From DATBQN01 sp963799925 (GTDB lineage: Bacteria > Acidobacteriota > Thermoanaerobaculia > Multivoradales > UBA5704): a stretch of DNA of 64,000 nt. A model generated the notes under the pieces. It was not told the DNA's origin. It saw nothing but the letters and a program-made list of their open reading frames with translations, and made no database searches. Every line of letters begins with the position of its first letter. Positions within the stretch are counted from its first letter, which is position 1. The translations under genes were made by a program, and so were the position numbers. Shown here one piece after another: positions 8,910-20,705 of this stretch. The stretch is from assembly GCA_963799925.1 (NCBI GenBank), contig CAWCYZ010000002.1:1-64000 (forward strand), given 5' to 3'.

Positions 8910-9325
8910 TCACGTCGTGCTCCGGCCGAAACGCTGGCGCTCGATCTCGCGCTGGATCGGCAGCAGCTCTTCGGCCATGTTCATCACCACCAGCTCGTAA
9001 CGGTCCGCCGCGGTCGAGTCGGTCGCCGCCACGCGATGGCGTCGATGGCGCGGAACTGGAAGATGGGATCGGTGCGCTGCAGCGGGACGAGGTCGACGAC
9101 GAGCGGCTCGAAGAGGTCCTCGAAGTCGACCTGGAGCCGCCAGAGGACGCGCGGATCGAAGTGGATGTCGTGGAAGACGATGCCGACGTCGAGGTCCGAG
9201 CCTGGCGCCGCGACGTCCTCTCCGGCGAGGAGGCGAAGGCCGTCGTCGGCGCGCGAGCCGAAGAGGTAGACCGCGAGGATACCGGAGTCGCGGCAGAGCC
9301 TCTCCAGGGCCTCGCGCCTCGTCAT
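8910..9325 (-). CDS. MntA-like minimal nucleotidyltransferase, frame interrupted
   Basis: About 138 residues once one missing base near 9035 is restored. The signature GSRADD followed by GSDLDVGIVF is the catalytic GSxxx...SDxD motif of polymerase-beta-type minimal nucleotidyltransferases. The C-terminal tail (RYELVVMNMAEELLPIQREI, in the shifted frame) matches the MntA antitoxin layout. MntA enzymes AMPylate HepT toxins, but no HepT gene is adjacent, so this may be an orphan. The start ATG is placed at 9325 (MTRREALERL); an in-frame start at 9385 would overlap the divergent SRAP gene. Confidence 0.7.
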
Positions 9326-9368
9326 GAGCGGAGTATATCCCTCGGCTCCGGCGCCGCCGGACGGGCGA

Positions 9369-9374
9369 TAGAAT
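9369..9374 (+). promoter_or_regulatory. TAGAAT -10 box, leaderless SRAP gene
   Basis: TAGAAT ends nine bases before the ATG at 9384 and no ribosome site lies between. It belongs to a set of similar start-proximal hexamers in this window. Confidence 0.4.
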
Positions 9375-9383
9375 GCCCGGGCC

Positions 9384-10079
9384 ATGTGCGGACGCTACAC
9401 GGTCACCTCCTCGGGCGAGACGATCGCCGACCTCTTCGATCTCACGGAGATCCCGCAGCTCCCGGCGCGCTACAACCTGGCGCCCACCCAGGCGGCGCCG
9501 GTCGTCCGGGTGGTGGCGCCCGGCGCGCCGCGCTCGCTCGCGCCGCTGCGCTGGGGGCTCATCCCCTATTGGGCCAAGGAGGCCGGCATCGGCAACAAGA
9601 TGATCAACGCCCGCGCCGAGAGCGCCGCCGAGAAGCCGGCCTATCGCTACAGCTTCCGCAAGAAGCGCTGTCTGGTGGTGGCGGACGGGTTCTACGAGTG
9701 GAAGCGCGAGGGCAAGGGCAAGCAGCCCTACCTCATCCGCCGCCAGGATCGCCGGCCCTTCGCCTTCGCCGGCCTGTGGTCGAGCTGGCGCGATCCGCAG
9801 GCGCTCGAGAACGGCGGGAAAGCCGAGCCGGTCGAGACCTTCACCATCCTGACGACGAGCGCCAACGACCTCATCCGACCGCTCCACGACCGCATGCCGG
9901 TCATCGTCGACCCCGGCCGGTTCGACCTCTGGCTCGATCCGGCGGTCGAGGACGCGGCGCTCCTCGCTCCGCTCCTCGCCCCGATCTCGCCGGAAGGCTG
10001 GGAGACGGTGCCGGTCTCCCGCACCGTCAACAGCCCCGCGAACGACGAGCCGGGCTGCGTCGAGCCGCTGGTCAGCTAG
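9384..10079 (+). CDS. yedK: SOS response-associated (SRAP/HMCES/YedK) protein
   Basis: A 231-residue SRAP-domain protein. Family members bind abasic sites in single-stranded DNA and form a thiazolidine crosslink through Cys2. All key residues are present: MCGRY at the start (Cys2), NLAPTQ, RWGLIPYW, INARAE, the Glu in DGFYEWK and the His in LHDRMPVI. Length and motif order are standard. It is divergent from the nucleotidyltransferase gene. Confidence 0.93.
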   Translation: MCGRYTVTSSGETIADLFDLTEIPQLPARYNLAPTQAAPVVRVVAPGAPRSLAPLRWGLIPYWAKEAGIGNKMINARAESAAEKPAYRYSFRKKRCLVVADGFYEWKREGKGKQPYLIRRQDRRPFAFAGLWSSWRDPQALENGGKAEPVETFTILTTSANDLIRPLHDRMPVIVDPGRFDLWLDPAVEDAALLAPLLAPISPEGWETVPVSRTVNSPANDEPGCVEPLVS

Positions 10080-10082
10080 AGA

Positions 10083-10361
10083 TTACCGATCGGAGGGCCG
10101 CGACGCGGGCGACGCGGGCGGGCACTCGGGGGCGAGCGAGGCACTGCGGCGCACCGGCGCCACGAAGCAGATGCGGCCCGGGCGGCAGCTCTCGGAATCG
10201 GCGATCCGCTCGTCGGGCCCCAGGTGGGAGATCGTCAGCGCGCAGAGGAAGAGGCCGTCCTCGCAGTGCGGCACGGCCGACGGCGGAATGCCGTCCTCCG
10301 ATGCGCCACAGAAGCGCAGATGGCAGCAGAGGCGGAGGCGAGAGACGTCGGGTTCCGGCAT
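10083..10361 (-). CDS. Small Cys-rich hypothetical protein
   Basis: An ORF of 92 residues with seven Cys (CCHLRFCGASEDG, HCEDGLFLC, SCRPGRICFV, PEC) and no signal peptide or membrane segment. Arguments for reality: a TAGAAT -10 box about 30 bases upstream on the same strand, and a gap otherwise without a gene. Against it: no ribosome site and a low-complexity tail. The Cys spacing could bind metal. I do not recognise the family. Confidence 0.4.
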   Translation of the reverse strand: MPEPDVSRLRLCCHLRFCGASEDGIPPSAVPHCEDGLFLCALTISHLGPDERIADSESCRPGRICFVAPVRRSASLAPECPPASPASRPSDR

Positions 10362-10390
10362 GAGGTGAGCGCCGGCGCGCCGGCAGCACG

Positions 10391-10396
10391 CATTCT
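10391..10396 (-). promoter_or_regulatory. TAGAAT -10 box for small Cys-rich gene
   Basis: On the minus strand TAGAAT lies 29 bases before the ATG at 10361. It is the main support for transcription of that small gene; no good -35 is visible. Confidence 0.35.
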
Positions 10397-10457
10397 ACAC
10401 CGGCGCTCGGGCGTGGTCCCTTCCGCCCGGAGATGCGGCACGGGTGCCGGGGCCGCG

Positions 10458-10486
10458 TTGACATCCCGCGCCGCCTGCTTTACCCT
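10458..10486 (+). promoter_or_regulatory. Sigma-70-type promoter of the metH leader
   Basis: A perfect -35 TTGACA (10458-10463), a 17-base spacer and a -10 TACCCT (10481-10486). Transcription should begin around 10493, giving a leader of about 270 bases before metH. Confidence 0.75.
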
Positions 10487-10499
10487 CCAATACAGCATT

Positions 10500-10566
10500 G
10501 CGAGCGGCCCGGCGCGGTTCGGCTGGGCTCGGCAACCTGGGACGGACACCCAAGGTGCCCTCTCGC
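10500..10566 (+). ncRNA. SAM-I/SAM-IV-clan riboswitch candidate in the metH leader
   Basis: A compact three-way junction can be drawn. P1 is GCGAG (10500-10504) with CTCGC (10562-10566). P2 is GCCCGGC (10507-10513) with GCTGGGC (10522-10528). Then comes the clan hallmark GGCAACC (10531-10537), with P3 closing on AGGTGCC (10553-10559). It starts just after the predicted transcription start and lies upstream of methionine synthase, a typical SAM riboswitch target. Downstream there are further hairpins, including GCGGGC/GCCCGC around a TTTTT loop (10703-10722) just before the ribosome site. Class and off-switch mechanism are inferred. Confidence 0.55.
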
Positions 10567-10762
10567 TCCCCTCCCGGCGGGTCTGGACGCGAGTCCGAGA
10601 TCCGCGGCGGTCGAGAAGGGAACGAGGATGCGGTCTCCCCGGCTCTCCGGGGCGACAACCAAGTGTCCGGCGGTGATGCCCGCCTCGCGATGCACCGGCG
10701 ACGCGGGCTTTTTGCTGCCCGCTCGACGGCCGGAACCTGAGCCCTGCGCGAGGAGGCCCGTC

Positions 10763-14273
<3,511 letters not shown>

Positions 14274-14276
14274 GGC

Positions 14277-15668
14277 TTACGGCGCGAAGGCCCAGAAATG
14301 GCCGCTGTCGCCGTCTTGCGGCCGCAGCCCGCGATCCCCAGGTTCCAGGCCGTTGCGGATCAGGTGATAGATGTCCGCGACCACCGACCGGTTGTCGCCG
14401 TAGTAGGAGTGGCCGAGGAAGCTGGTGTCGACGGCCGAGGCGTCGATGCTGTCGAGCCCGTCGACGACGACGATCGCGGGCCGGACGTCGCCGGCGCGCC
14501 CATAGCCGTGGATCTGGTGGGAGATCTCGAGCGCGCGGTCGTGCCCCGAAGCGTAGAGCGTCATCCGTCGAGCGGTCGGGCGCATGGCGCGCGCGAGGTC
14601 GCGGAAGACTTCGGCATCGATGTCCGGCGCGGTCAGGATCACCTCGCTGAAGCGCGACGGGACCGACGCCGCGGCGGTCTTCCAGGCGATCTCCTGCAGC
14701 GCGGCGGTGAGGGCGCGGTTGCCCATGCTGTGGGCGATCAGGTGGATGTGCTCGGCGCCTGAGCGCGCGGCGAGATCCTCGAGGAAGCTGACGAAGCGCG
14801 GCACCGTCCACTGGACGTTCGTCTCGTCCTGGCTATAGCCGAACTTCTCCCGAAACCCTTTCGAAGGCCAGCTGTAACAGGCGGCCGCGCCTTCGATCTG
14901 GAGGTCGTAGGCGAGCTGCGCTGTCCGCCGCACCGCATCGGCGAAGGTGACATTGAAACCGTGGATGAAGACCAGGAGCTGCTTCTTGGCCGAGGCACTC
15001 ATACGCTCGGCGAGGTCGCCGAGGAAGCCCTCGCGATGCCGCTCCGCGACGCTCAGCAGGACGACGTGCTTCGCCGGGTCGGGGCGGAGCTCGAGGTGCC
15101 AGATCGACGGTCCCTCGAGGTGCCCGAGCCGGTGGTCGTGAGGGATGCTCACCCGGCAGGCGCCGTAGCGCAACGTGCCGTCGCCGCGCTCGTTGGCGTA
15201 GGCGCGCGCGGGCTCCTCGTCGCCGGTCGGCAGCCGGTCGGTGGCGTAGAAGACCTCGACGATGGCCTGCGGCTCGGCGGCCGATTTCGCCGCACCGGAC
15301 GATCCGCGGACCGCTGGACCTTCGTCTTTCCCTGAGACACCGTCGACCCCGTAGCCGAATCGCTGGTCGCCAGGCTCGGCGGCGCCTTCCATGACGCCGC
15401 GCTCGACAGCGCCTGCCGTGCCGCGCCGCTCGCCGGCCTTCTCGGCCGTTGCCGAGCCGCTGGCCTGGAAGCGAATCTGCCGCTCGTCTCCCTCGGGCCG
15501 CCGCGCCGCGGTGAAGCTGCCGAAGCCGGGGACCGTCACCCGCTCGCCGTCGGCCAGGCGCGCGGCGATGGCGGCGAAGAGCGCCTGGACCACGGCGGCA
15601 GCCTGGGCGCGGGTGAGGGTGGGAAGGCGGGCCCGGACCGCGGCGATCAGCGAGCTCTCGTCCAACAT
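14277..15668 (-). CDS. HU-like domain fused to DUF900 alpha/beta hydrolase
   Basis: A 463-residue protein of unusual architecture. Residues 1-65 look like an HU/IHF-type DNA-binding domain (LTRAQAAAVVQALFAAIAAR then GERVTVPGFGSFTAARR). A low-complexity linker spans about 66-135. Residues 136-440 are an alpha/beta hydrolase of the DUF900 type: VFYATDR, LVFIHGFNVTF, the nucleophile elbow LIAHSMGNRAL, APDIDAEVF and the His region GHSYYGDNRSVVADIYHLI. There is no signal peptide, whereas many DUF900 proteins are exported. Start ATG with a GGAGG ribosome site. Both halves are in one uninterrupted frame. Substrate unknown. Confidence 0.8.
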   Translation of the reverse strand: MLDESSLIAAVRARLPTLTRAQAAAVVQALFAAIAARLADGERVTVPGFGSFTAARRPEGDERQIRFQASGSATAEKAGERRGTAGAVERGVMEGAAEPGDQRFGYGVDGVSGKDEGPAVRGSSGAAKSAAEPQAIVEVFYATDRLPTGDEEPARAYANERGDGTLRYGACRVSIPHDHRLGHLEGPSIWHLELRPDPAKHVVLLSVAERHREGFLGDLAERMSASAKKQLLVFIHGFNVTFADAVRRTAQLAYDLQIEGAAACYSWPSKGFREKFGYSQDETNVQWTVPRFVSFLEDLAARSGAEHIHLIAHSMGNRALTAALQEIAWKTAAASVPSRFSEVILTAPDIDAEVFRDLARAMRPTARRMTLYASGHDRALEISHQIHGYGRAGDVRPAIVVVDGLDSIDASAVDTSFLGHSYYGDNRSVVADIYHLIRNGLEPGDRGLRPQDGDSGHFWAFAP

Positions 15669-15713
15669 CGGTCCCTCCGTTCCGGCGGTATCGAAAATAT
15701 TTTATCAGCTCGC

Positions 15714-15742
15714 TTGACCGCCCATCCCGCGGCCTCTAGCCT
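15714..15742 (+). promoter_or_regulatory. Promoter of the mbfA-like gene (leaderless)
   Basis: TTGACC (15714-15719), exactly 17 bases, then TAGCCT (15737-15742), ending six bases before the ATG at 15749. The predicted transcript begins at the start codon. An AT-rich stretch GAAAATATTTT (15693-15703) lies just upstream. Confidence 0.6.
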
Positions 15743-15748
15743 TGCGGC

Positions 15749-16879
15749 ATGGCCAAGCCCGGAGACGTCGCCCGCTACCGCGCCAACCTGCAGGACGAGA
15801 TCGACAGCGCGGCGCTCTACAAGACGATGGCGGAGGCGGAAAAGCAGCCGCAGCTCGCCGACGTCTACCGGCGCCTCGCCGCGGTCGAGGAGCGCCACGC
15901 CGGCTTCTGGGAGGAGCGCCTGCGCGCCGCCGGCGAGGCGGTGCCGCCGCGGCGGCCGAGCCGGCGGTCGCGCTTCATGGGCTGGCTGGCGCACCGCTTC
16001 GGGCCGCAGCTCGTGCTGCCGAGCATCGTCGCGGCGGAGGGGCAGGACAGCTCGGACTACACCGGGCAGCCGGAGTCGCGCGGCACCGCCATGCCGGGCG
16101 AGGAGGCGTCGCACGGCCGCGTCCTGGGGACGATCCTGACCGGCACCGCCGGCGGCCTCGAGGGCTCGACGCTCGCCCGGCTCGAGGGGCGCCACCGCGC
16201 CCTCGGGGGCAACGCGCTGCGCGCCGCCGTGCTCGGCGCCGACGACGGCCTGGTCTCGAACCTCTCCCTGGTGATGGGGGTCGCCGGGGCGGCGCTCTCC
16301 AACCGCTCGATCCTCGTCACCGGCTTCGCCGGGCTCCTCGCCGGCTCGACCTCGATGGCCCTCGGCGAGTGGCTCTCGGTGCAGAGCTCGCGCGAGCTCA
16401 ACCAGCGCCAGATCGCCGTCGAGGCCGAAGAGCTCGCCGTCCATCCCGCCGAGGAAGAGGAGGAGCTGGCGCTCATCTACGAGGCCAAGGGGCTCGACCC
16501 GGAGGCCGCCCGCGCCACCGCGGCGCGGCTCATCGCGAGCCCCGAGAACGCCTTGGACACCCTGGCGCGCGAGGAGCTGGGGGTCGACCCCGAGGAGCTG
16601 GGCGGCTCGGCCTGGGAGGCGGCGTTCGCCTCGTTCTTCCTCTTCGCCCTGGGGGCGATCGTCCCGGTCTCGCCCTTCCTCTTCCTCTCCGGGACGGCGG
16701 CGGTGGCGGCGTCCCTGGCCGTCTCCGGGCTCGCCCTCTTCGGGATCGGCGCCGCCATCACCCTGATGACCGGCAAGGGGGTCCTCGCCTCCGGCACGCG
16801 GCAGGTGCTCTTCGGGCTCGGCGCCGCGGCCCTGACCTTCCTGATCGGCCGCCTCCTCGGGGTCACGCTCGCCGGGTGA
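15749..16879 (+). CDS. mbfA: Ferritin-like/VIT1 membrane iron exporter (MbfA type)
   Basis: A 376-residue fusion of an N-terminal erythrin (ferritin-like) domain and a C-terminal CCC1/VIT1 membrane domain. The N-terminal part shows iron ligands (DEIDSAALYKTMAE, AVEERHAGFWEE with the ExxH motif). The membrane part has the VIT1 signature GADDGLVSNLSLVMGVAGA and GFAGLLAGSTSMALGEWLSVQS, plus three C-terminal helices. MbfA proteins export iron and protect against oxidative stress. The symbol is by architecture; the family is sometimes called EVIT. A 13-bp hairpin terminates it. Confidence 0.85.
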   Translation: MAKPGDVARYRANLQDEIDSAALYKTMAEAEKQPQLADVYRRLAAVEERHAGFWEERLRAAGEAVPPRRPSRRSRFMGWLAHRFGPQLVLPSIVAAEGQDSSDYTGQPESRGTAMPGEEASHGRVLGTILTGTAGGLEGSTLARLEGRHRALGGNALRAAVLGADDGLVSNLSLVMGVAGAALSNRSILVTGFAGLLAGSTSMALGEWLSVQSSRELNQRQIAVEAEELAVHPAEEEEELALIYEAKGLDPEAARATAARLIASPENALDTLAREELGVDPEELGGSAWEAAFASFFLFALGAIVPVSPFLFLSGTAAVAASLAVSGLALFGIGAAITLMTGKGVLASGTRQVLFGLGAAALTFLIGRLLGVTLAG

Positions 16880-16886
16880 GCGGCGC

Positions 16887-16920
16887 TCAGGGCCGGGCGG
16901 CGCGAGACCGCCCGGCCTGA
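16887..16920. terminator. Bidirectional hairpin between mbfA and cytochrome gene
   Basis: Arms at 16887-16900 and 16908-16920 pair over 13 bases with one bulged G and a 7-base loop. It lies in the 60-bp gap between two convergent genes. No T-run. Confidence 0.65.
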
Positions 16921-16939
16921 GATCGCTGGAGCTTGCCGG

Positions 16940-17551
16940 TCAGGAAGCCGTGCCCGGCTCGGCGTGCGGGATCGACCGCAGGTACTCGTAGATGGCGTCG
17001 ATGTCGCGGTCGGTCATGTGCGAGTACGTCGGCCAGGGCATCACCTGGAGGAGCGGCCCGAACTGCGGGTGCGCGTGGTCGAAGTCGATGCCGGTCCGCA
17101 GCACCTGGTGGAACTGCGCGCGGGTGAGGCCGGCCGGGAGGTTGTCGGTCTCCGGCTCGGGGGTGATGTTGCGCGAGGTGAAGGGGCCGAAGGTCTGCCC
17201 GCCGGCGAGGTAGTGCGCGGCGTTGACCTGCGCCGGCTGGCCCATGAAGGGATCGTGGCCCGGCAGGTAGGAGGGGTTGGTGTGGCAGTCGTTGCAGCCC
17301 GCCTGGGCGTTGACGATGTAGCTGCCGAGCCCGACCAGGTTGCGGTCGAGGCCGCGCAGGTGGAGCGGCACCGGGGCGATCTGGTAGCCGACGCGGATGC
17401 GCGCCGCCTCGGTGTCGGGAGCCGGGCCGCGATGCGCCTCGGCGACCGCGTTCTCCTCCGGCGGGGCGGCCGGCGCGGGCGCGACGGCGACGGCGAGAAC
17501 GGCCAGGGCGGCGCCGCTGGCGAGACCGGCGATCCAGGTGATCTTCCTCAT
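16940..17551 (-). CDS. Secreted monohaem c-type cytochrome
   Basis: A 203-residue exported protein with a signal peptide (cleavage near APAAP, about residue 29). There is one haem-binding CNDCH motif at about residue 87, and a Met-rich region VMPWPTYSHM near the C-terminus likely supplies the axial ligand. The spacing and TSRNITPE segment resemble small cytochromes related to gluconate or alcohol dehydrogenase subunits. It probably carries electrons in the periplasm. Start ATG follows a GAGGAGGAG ribosome site. No oxidoreductase partner is adjacent. Confidence 0.85.
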   Translation of the reverse strand: MRKITWIAGLASGAALAVLAVAVAPAPAAPPEENAVAEAHRGPAPDTEAARIRVGYQIAPVPLHLRGLDRNLVGLGSYIVNAQAGCNDCHTNPSYLPGHDPFMGQPAQVNAAHYLAGGQTFGPFTSRNITPEPETDNLPAGLTRAQFHQVLRTGIDFDHAHPQFGPLLQVMPWPTYSHMTDRDIDAIYEYLRSIPHAEPGTAS

Positions 17552-17663
17552 GTCGGGCTCCTCCTCAAGAAGTGGTTGAAGATTCCATGGTAACCCATCC
17601 GGGCGGTTGGGCGACCCAATAAAACCTTTTTACTTTTGGCTATCGAAGCGATCCATGCGGCCG

Positions 17664-18461
17664 TCAGACCAGCCCGCGGCCGCGCAGGAACTCGAGCATC
17701 AGCTCCCAGAGGCGATCCTTGCGGTCGATCAGGCGGTGATCGCCGTCGGCGAAGAGATGGAGCTCGATCCCCTCGTAGCGACAGCGGGCGGTGAAGTCGG
17801 CGACGTTGCGCCAGGGCACCGAGGCGTCGCGCTTGCCCTGGAGGAGGAGCGCGGGGGTCTGATGGCGCCGGGCGAGCTCTTCGATCGAATGGGCGCGCAG
17901 GTCTTCGATCAACCCCCACGCCAGCTCGCAGGAGACGAGGTCGTTCTCGAAGGCGATCCTGCCCGTCCGCCGCCAGGCGCGGACGCGCTCGGGGCCGGCC
18001 CAGGCGAGGAGCTCGCGGTCGAGCTCCAGGGCCGGCGCGATGTGGAGGCCGGCGGCGATCCCCTCGGGATGGCGCGCCGCGTACCACAGGCCGGTGCCGG
18101 CGCCCATCGAGGAACCGAGGAGGGCCAGGCGGAGGATGCCGCGCTCGGCGAGCCAGGCGTGGACGCGGGCCACGTCCTCGAGGTTGCGGGTCAGGGTGAG
18201 GTCGGTGAGCGAGCCGCCGGAGCGGCCATGCCCCTGGAAGTCGAAGCTGCAGAAGGGGAAGCCGGCGGCGCGGGCGCGGGCGCGGAAGAGCTCGGCCTTC
18301 TCCCCCTCCTGGTGCGAGCCGAAGCCGTGCAGGTAGAGGATGCCGAGCGGGGCGGCGGCATCCGCCGGCGCGGGATCGAAGCGTACGGCGAGGTGCGAGA
18401 CCTCGCGACCCTCGGCGCCGGCGATGGCGATCCGCTCGATCGAATGGGATGGAGTGTCCAG
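17664..18461 (-). CDS. Alpha/beta hydrolase, serine peptidase-like
   Basis: About 265 residues with LYLHGFGSH (oxyanion region), the nucleophile elbow LLGSSMGAG, LLLQGKRDASVPW (acid loop) and the final His in DGDHRLIDRKD. This is a cytosolic lipase/acylaminoacyl-peptidase-like hydrolase. The start is uncertain: the frame has no ATG, GTG or TTG in the right place. The best candidate is a CTG at 18461 just after GAGGAG. The next in-frame ATG (18624) would overlap the start of the divergent gene. Confidence 0.75.
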   Translation of the reverse strand: MDTPSHSIERIAIAGAEGREVSHLAVRFDPAPADAAAPLGILYLHGFGSHQEGEKAELFRARARAAGFPFCSFDFQGHGRSGGSLTDLTLTRNLEDVARVHAWLAERGILRLALLGSSMGAGTGLWYAARHPEGIAAGLHIAPALELDRELLAWAGPERVRAWRRTGRIAFENDLVSCELAWGLIEDLRAHSIEELARRHQTPALLLQGKRDASVPWRNVADFTARCRYEGIELHLFADGDHRLIDRKDRLWELMLEFLRGRGLV

Positions 18462-18624
18462 GTGGCTCCTCGTCGTCGCGTCGCGCCGGGCGGCGGGAAG
18501 TCTATCCGACGGTGAGCCTGGCCGACCCGGCACCCCGCCCTGTGGCGGCGCGCCCGCCGCGTCCGTATACTGACGAACCTCGCCGGCTCGACCTCCGCCG
18601 CGACCTCTGGAAGGAGCCTCGTCC

Positions 18625-20088
18625 ATGCGCCCGTCCGCGATCGTCTTCCTGCTGCTCGGCCTGCTGGCCGCGGGTATGCCGGCCGCTGCGCGGGCTGATT
18701 CAGGGCGCGCGTCCGCGGCTCGCCAACTGTCCCGTACCGAGCGCGCGCTCGCGGCGACGGTCCAGGCGGCGCGGGCGCCGCGGGCGGAGCTCGGACGGAG
18801 CGCGTCCGCGGCGCGGCCGTTCTGGGACGCCGTCGACCGGATGTCGCATGCCCTCCAGCAGGCGGACGCGGGCCTGCGCGCCGGCGGCTCGCGGTACTTC
18901 GCCGGCCTCGGCGAGGGGAGCCGCGCCCTCGCCGAGCTCGAGGTCGTCTGGGCGCGGAGCCGCCACCGCGACCCGGGCGTCGGGGCCGGCATCGAGGCCC
19001 TCTCGAAATCTTATCGGCGGCTGCGCAACGGCTATGGCTGGGAGGCGCTGCGGCGGCGGCAGGGCGGCGCCCTGACGGCGGCGGAGACGCGGCGCTTCCA
19101 CGCCCTCCAGCAGGCGGACGCGCACGTCGCCGAGCATCTGAAGCCGGTGCAGGCCAAGGCGGCCAAGACCGGCGACAAGGCGATGGCCGACCAACTGCGG
19201 CGCCTGCGCGAGCAGGCCGAGCGCGTCGCGACCGCCGAGCTGACGCTCGAGGCCTACCTGACCGCTGAGCTCCTCCACGACATCGTGCAGGGCGAGTGGG
19301 CGGCGAGCCAGCACTACGTCAAGCCGGCCTACCGCGCCGTCTGGCGCAAGGCGGCGCCGGCCATCGAGAAGCTGGCGACCGACCCCGGCGTCGGCTTCGT
19401 CTTCACCGCCGACCTGTCGAAGGCCGAGGCCTGGTCGTTCGACGCCGGGGCGGACGAGGCCGCACCGGCCGCCGCCGCCGAGGCGCCGGCCGCCGTCGCC
19501 CCGGCCGCCGCGACGAAGCCGGCCGTCGACGACACGCCGGTCGACGAGGTCGAGATCGTCGACGGGCGGCCCCACCGCACGGCAGGGGTGGAGGAGGACG
19601 GGACGGCGCCCACCGACGAGGGGGCGCCGGCCGCCGCCGAGGGCGGTGCGACCGACCCGACCGCTGCGAGCGCGCCACCGGCCGTGGCGCCGTCGCCGGC
19701 GCTGCCCGCCGAGCCGGCGCCGAGCGCCGAGGCCGCCCCGGTCCCGCTGACCGCCGCAACCCCGGCCGATGCCCCCGAAGCGGGAGCCGGCGAGGGAGCC
19801 GCGACCGACCCCGCGGCCATGGGGGACGACGAGCCTCCGGTCATCGCGCCGGGGAGCGGCAAGCCCGAGGCGGATCAGGCGCCGCCGGATGCCGTCGCCA
19901 CCCCGCAGGACCCGGACGTCCTCCCCGCGCCGCCGCCGGGCGACGCTCCGGCGGAGGAGCCGGACCTCACCGCCAAGCCCCCCGAGAGCCCGCCGCCGGC
20001 CGGCGCCGGCGACCCCGCCGACCAGCCGCCCCCGGCCGACACCGATCCGCAGCCGGTCGAGCCTCCGCCGCCGCCCCCGCCGGCTTAG
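18625..20088 (+). CDS. Secreted protein with Pro/Ala/Glu-rich tail
   Basis: 487 residues. A signal peptide ends at ARA (about residue 24). Residues 25-270 are helical and resemble no family I recognise (repeated ALQQAD, EHLKPVQAKAAK, LTLEAYLTAELLHDIVQ). Residues 275-487 are low-complexity Ala/Pro/Glu/Asp, ending in nine prolines plus Ala. Such acidic Pro-rich tails often span or bind the cell wall. Start ATG follows AAGGAG. Exported structural or adaptor role is inferred. Confidence 0.7.
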   Translation: MRPSAIVFLLLGLLAAGMPAAARADSGRASAARQLSRTERALAATVQAARAPRAELGRSASAARPFWDAVDRMSHALQQADAGLRAGGSRYFAGLGEGSRALAELEVVWARSRHRDPGVGAGIEALSKSYRRLRNGYGWEALRRRQGGALTAAETRRFHALQQADAHVAEHLKPVQAKAAKTGDKAMADQLRRLREQAERVATAELTLEAYLTAELLHDIVQGEWAASQHYVKPAYRAVWRKAAPAIEKLATDPGVGFVFTADLSKAEAWSFDAGADEAAPAAAAEAPAAVAPAAATKPAVDDTPVDEVEIVDGRPHRTAGVEEDGTAPTDEGAPAAAEGGATDPTAASAPPAVAPSPALPAEPAPSAEAAPVPLTAATPADAPEAGAGEGAATDPAAMGDDEPPVIAPGSGKPEADQAPPDAVATPQDPDVLPAPPPGDAPAEEPDLTAKPPESPPPAGAGDPADQPPPADTDPQPVEPPPPPPPA

Positions 20089-20104
20089 GGGCGCCCTTTC
20101 GCCG

Positions 20105-20587
20105 TCAGCCTTTCAACCACTCGTACAGGTCGTAATGCTCGCGGGTCATCCCGAGGCGCTCATAGGCGCGCTGGGCGGGGGTGTTCCTCTTGTCGACGTA
20201 GAGGCGGATCCCCTTGAGGTCGGGCGAGGCCTCGACTTCCCGCCGCAGCCGCTCGTAGAGCTGGCGATAGATGCCGCGCCGCCGCGCCTCGGGGACGACG
20301 TAGGCCGACTGCACCCAGACGACCGTCCCCGCCCGCCAGTCGCTCCACTCGCGGGTGGCGAGGAGGCAGCCGACCACCCGCCCGGCCTCCTCCGCCACCC
20401 AGTAGCGGCCGCGCGCCGGGTCCTCGAAGACGCCGAGGATGCCTCGCCGCAGCACCTCCGGATCGAGCGCCAGGCCCTCGCTCTCCCGCGCCAGATGGAG
20501 CTGGAAGCCGATCAGGGCGGAGGCGTCGCCGGGGGTCGCGGGACGGATGGCGACGGCGTCTTCCGGTTCGCTCGCGGCAGGGTTCAC
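20105..20587 (-). CDS. GNAT-family N-acetyltransferase
   Basis: A 160-residue single-domain GNAT enzyme. It has the acetyl-CoA-binding motif A as VQSAYVVPEARRRGIYRQLYERL and motif B as LYVDKRNTPAQRAYERLGM, ending with a typical YDLYEW. The start is a GTG at 20587. The acceptor (amine of a metabolite, antibiotic or protein) cannot be read from sequence. It converges on the upstream secreted protein with only 16 bases between. Confidence 0.85.
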   Translation of the reverse strand: MNPAASEPEDAVAIRPATPGDASALIGFQLHLARESEGLALDPEVLRRGILGVFEDPARGRYWVAEEAGRVVGCLLATREWSDWRAGTVVWVQSAYVVPEARRRGIYRQLYERLRREVEASPDLKGIRLYVDKRNTPAQRAYERLGMTREHYDLYEWLKG

Positions 20588-20705
20588 GGTGGCTCGGCCT
20601 CCACCGACATCTTATCCGGAGCGCCGTTCGGCCGCGGCCCCGCAGCCGCGCTCTCCTTCGGTTAAGATCCGCCCTTCCGACCGCCGGTCCGCCGCAAGGA
20701 GCTGC

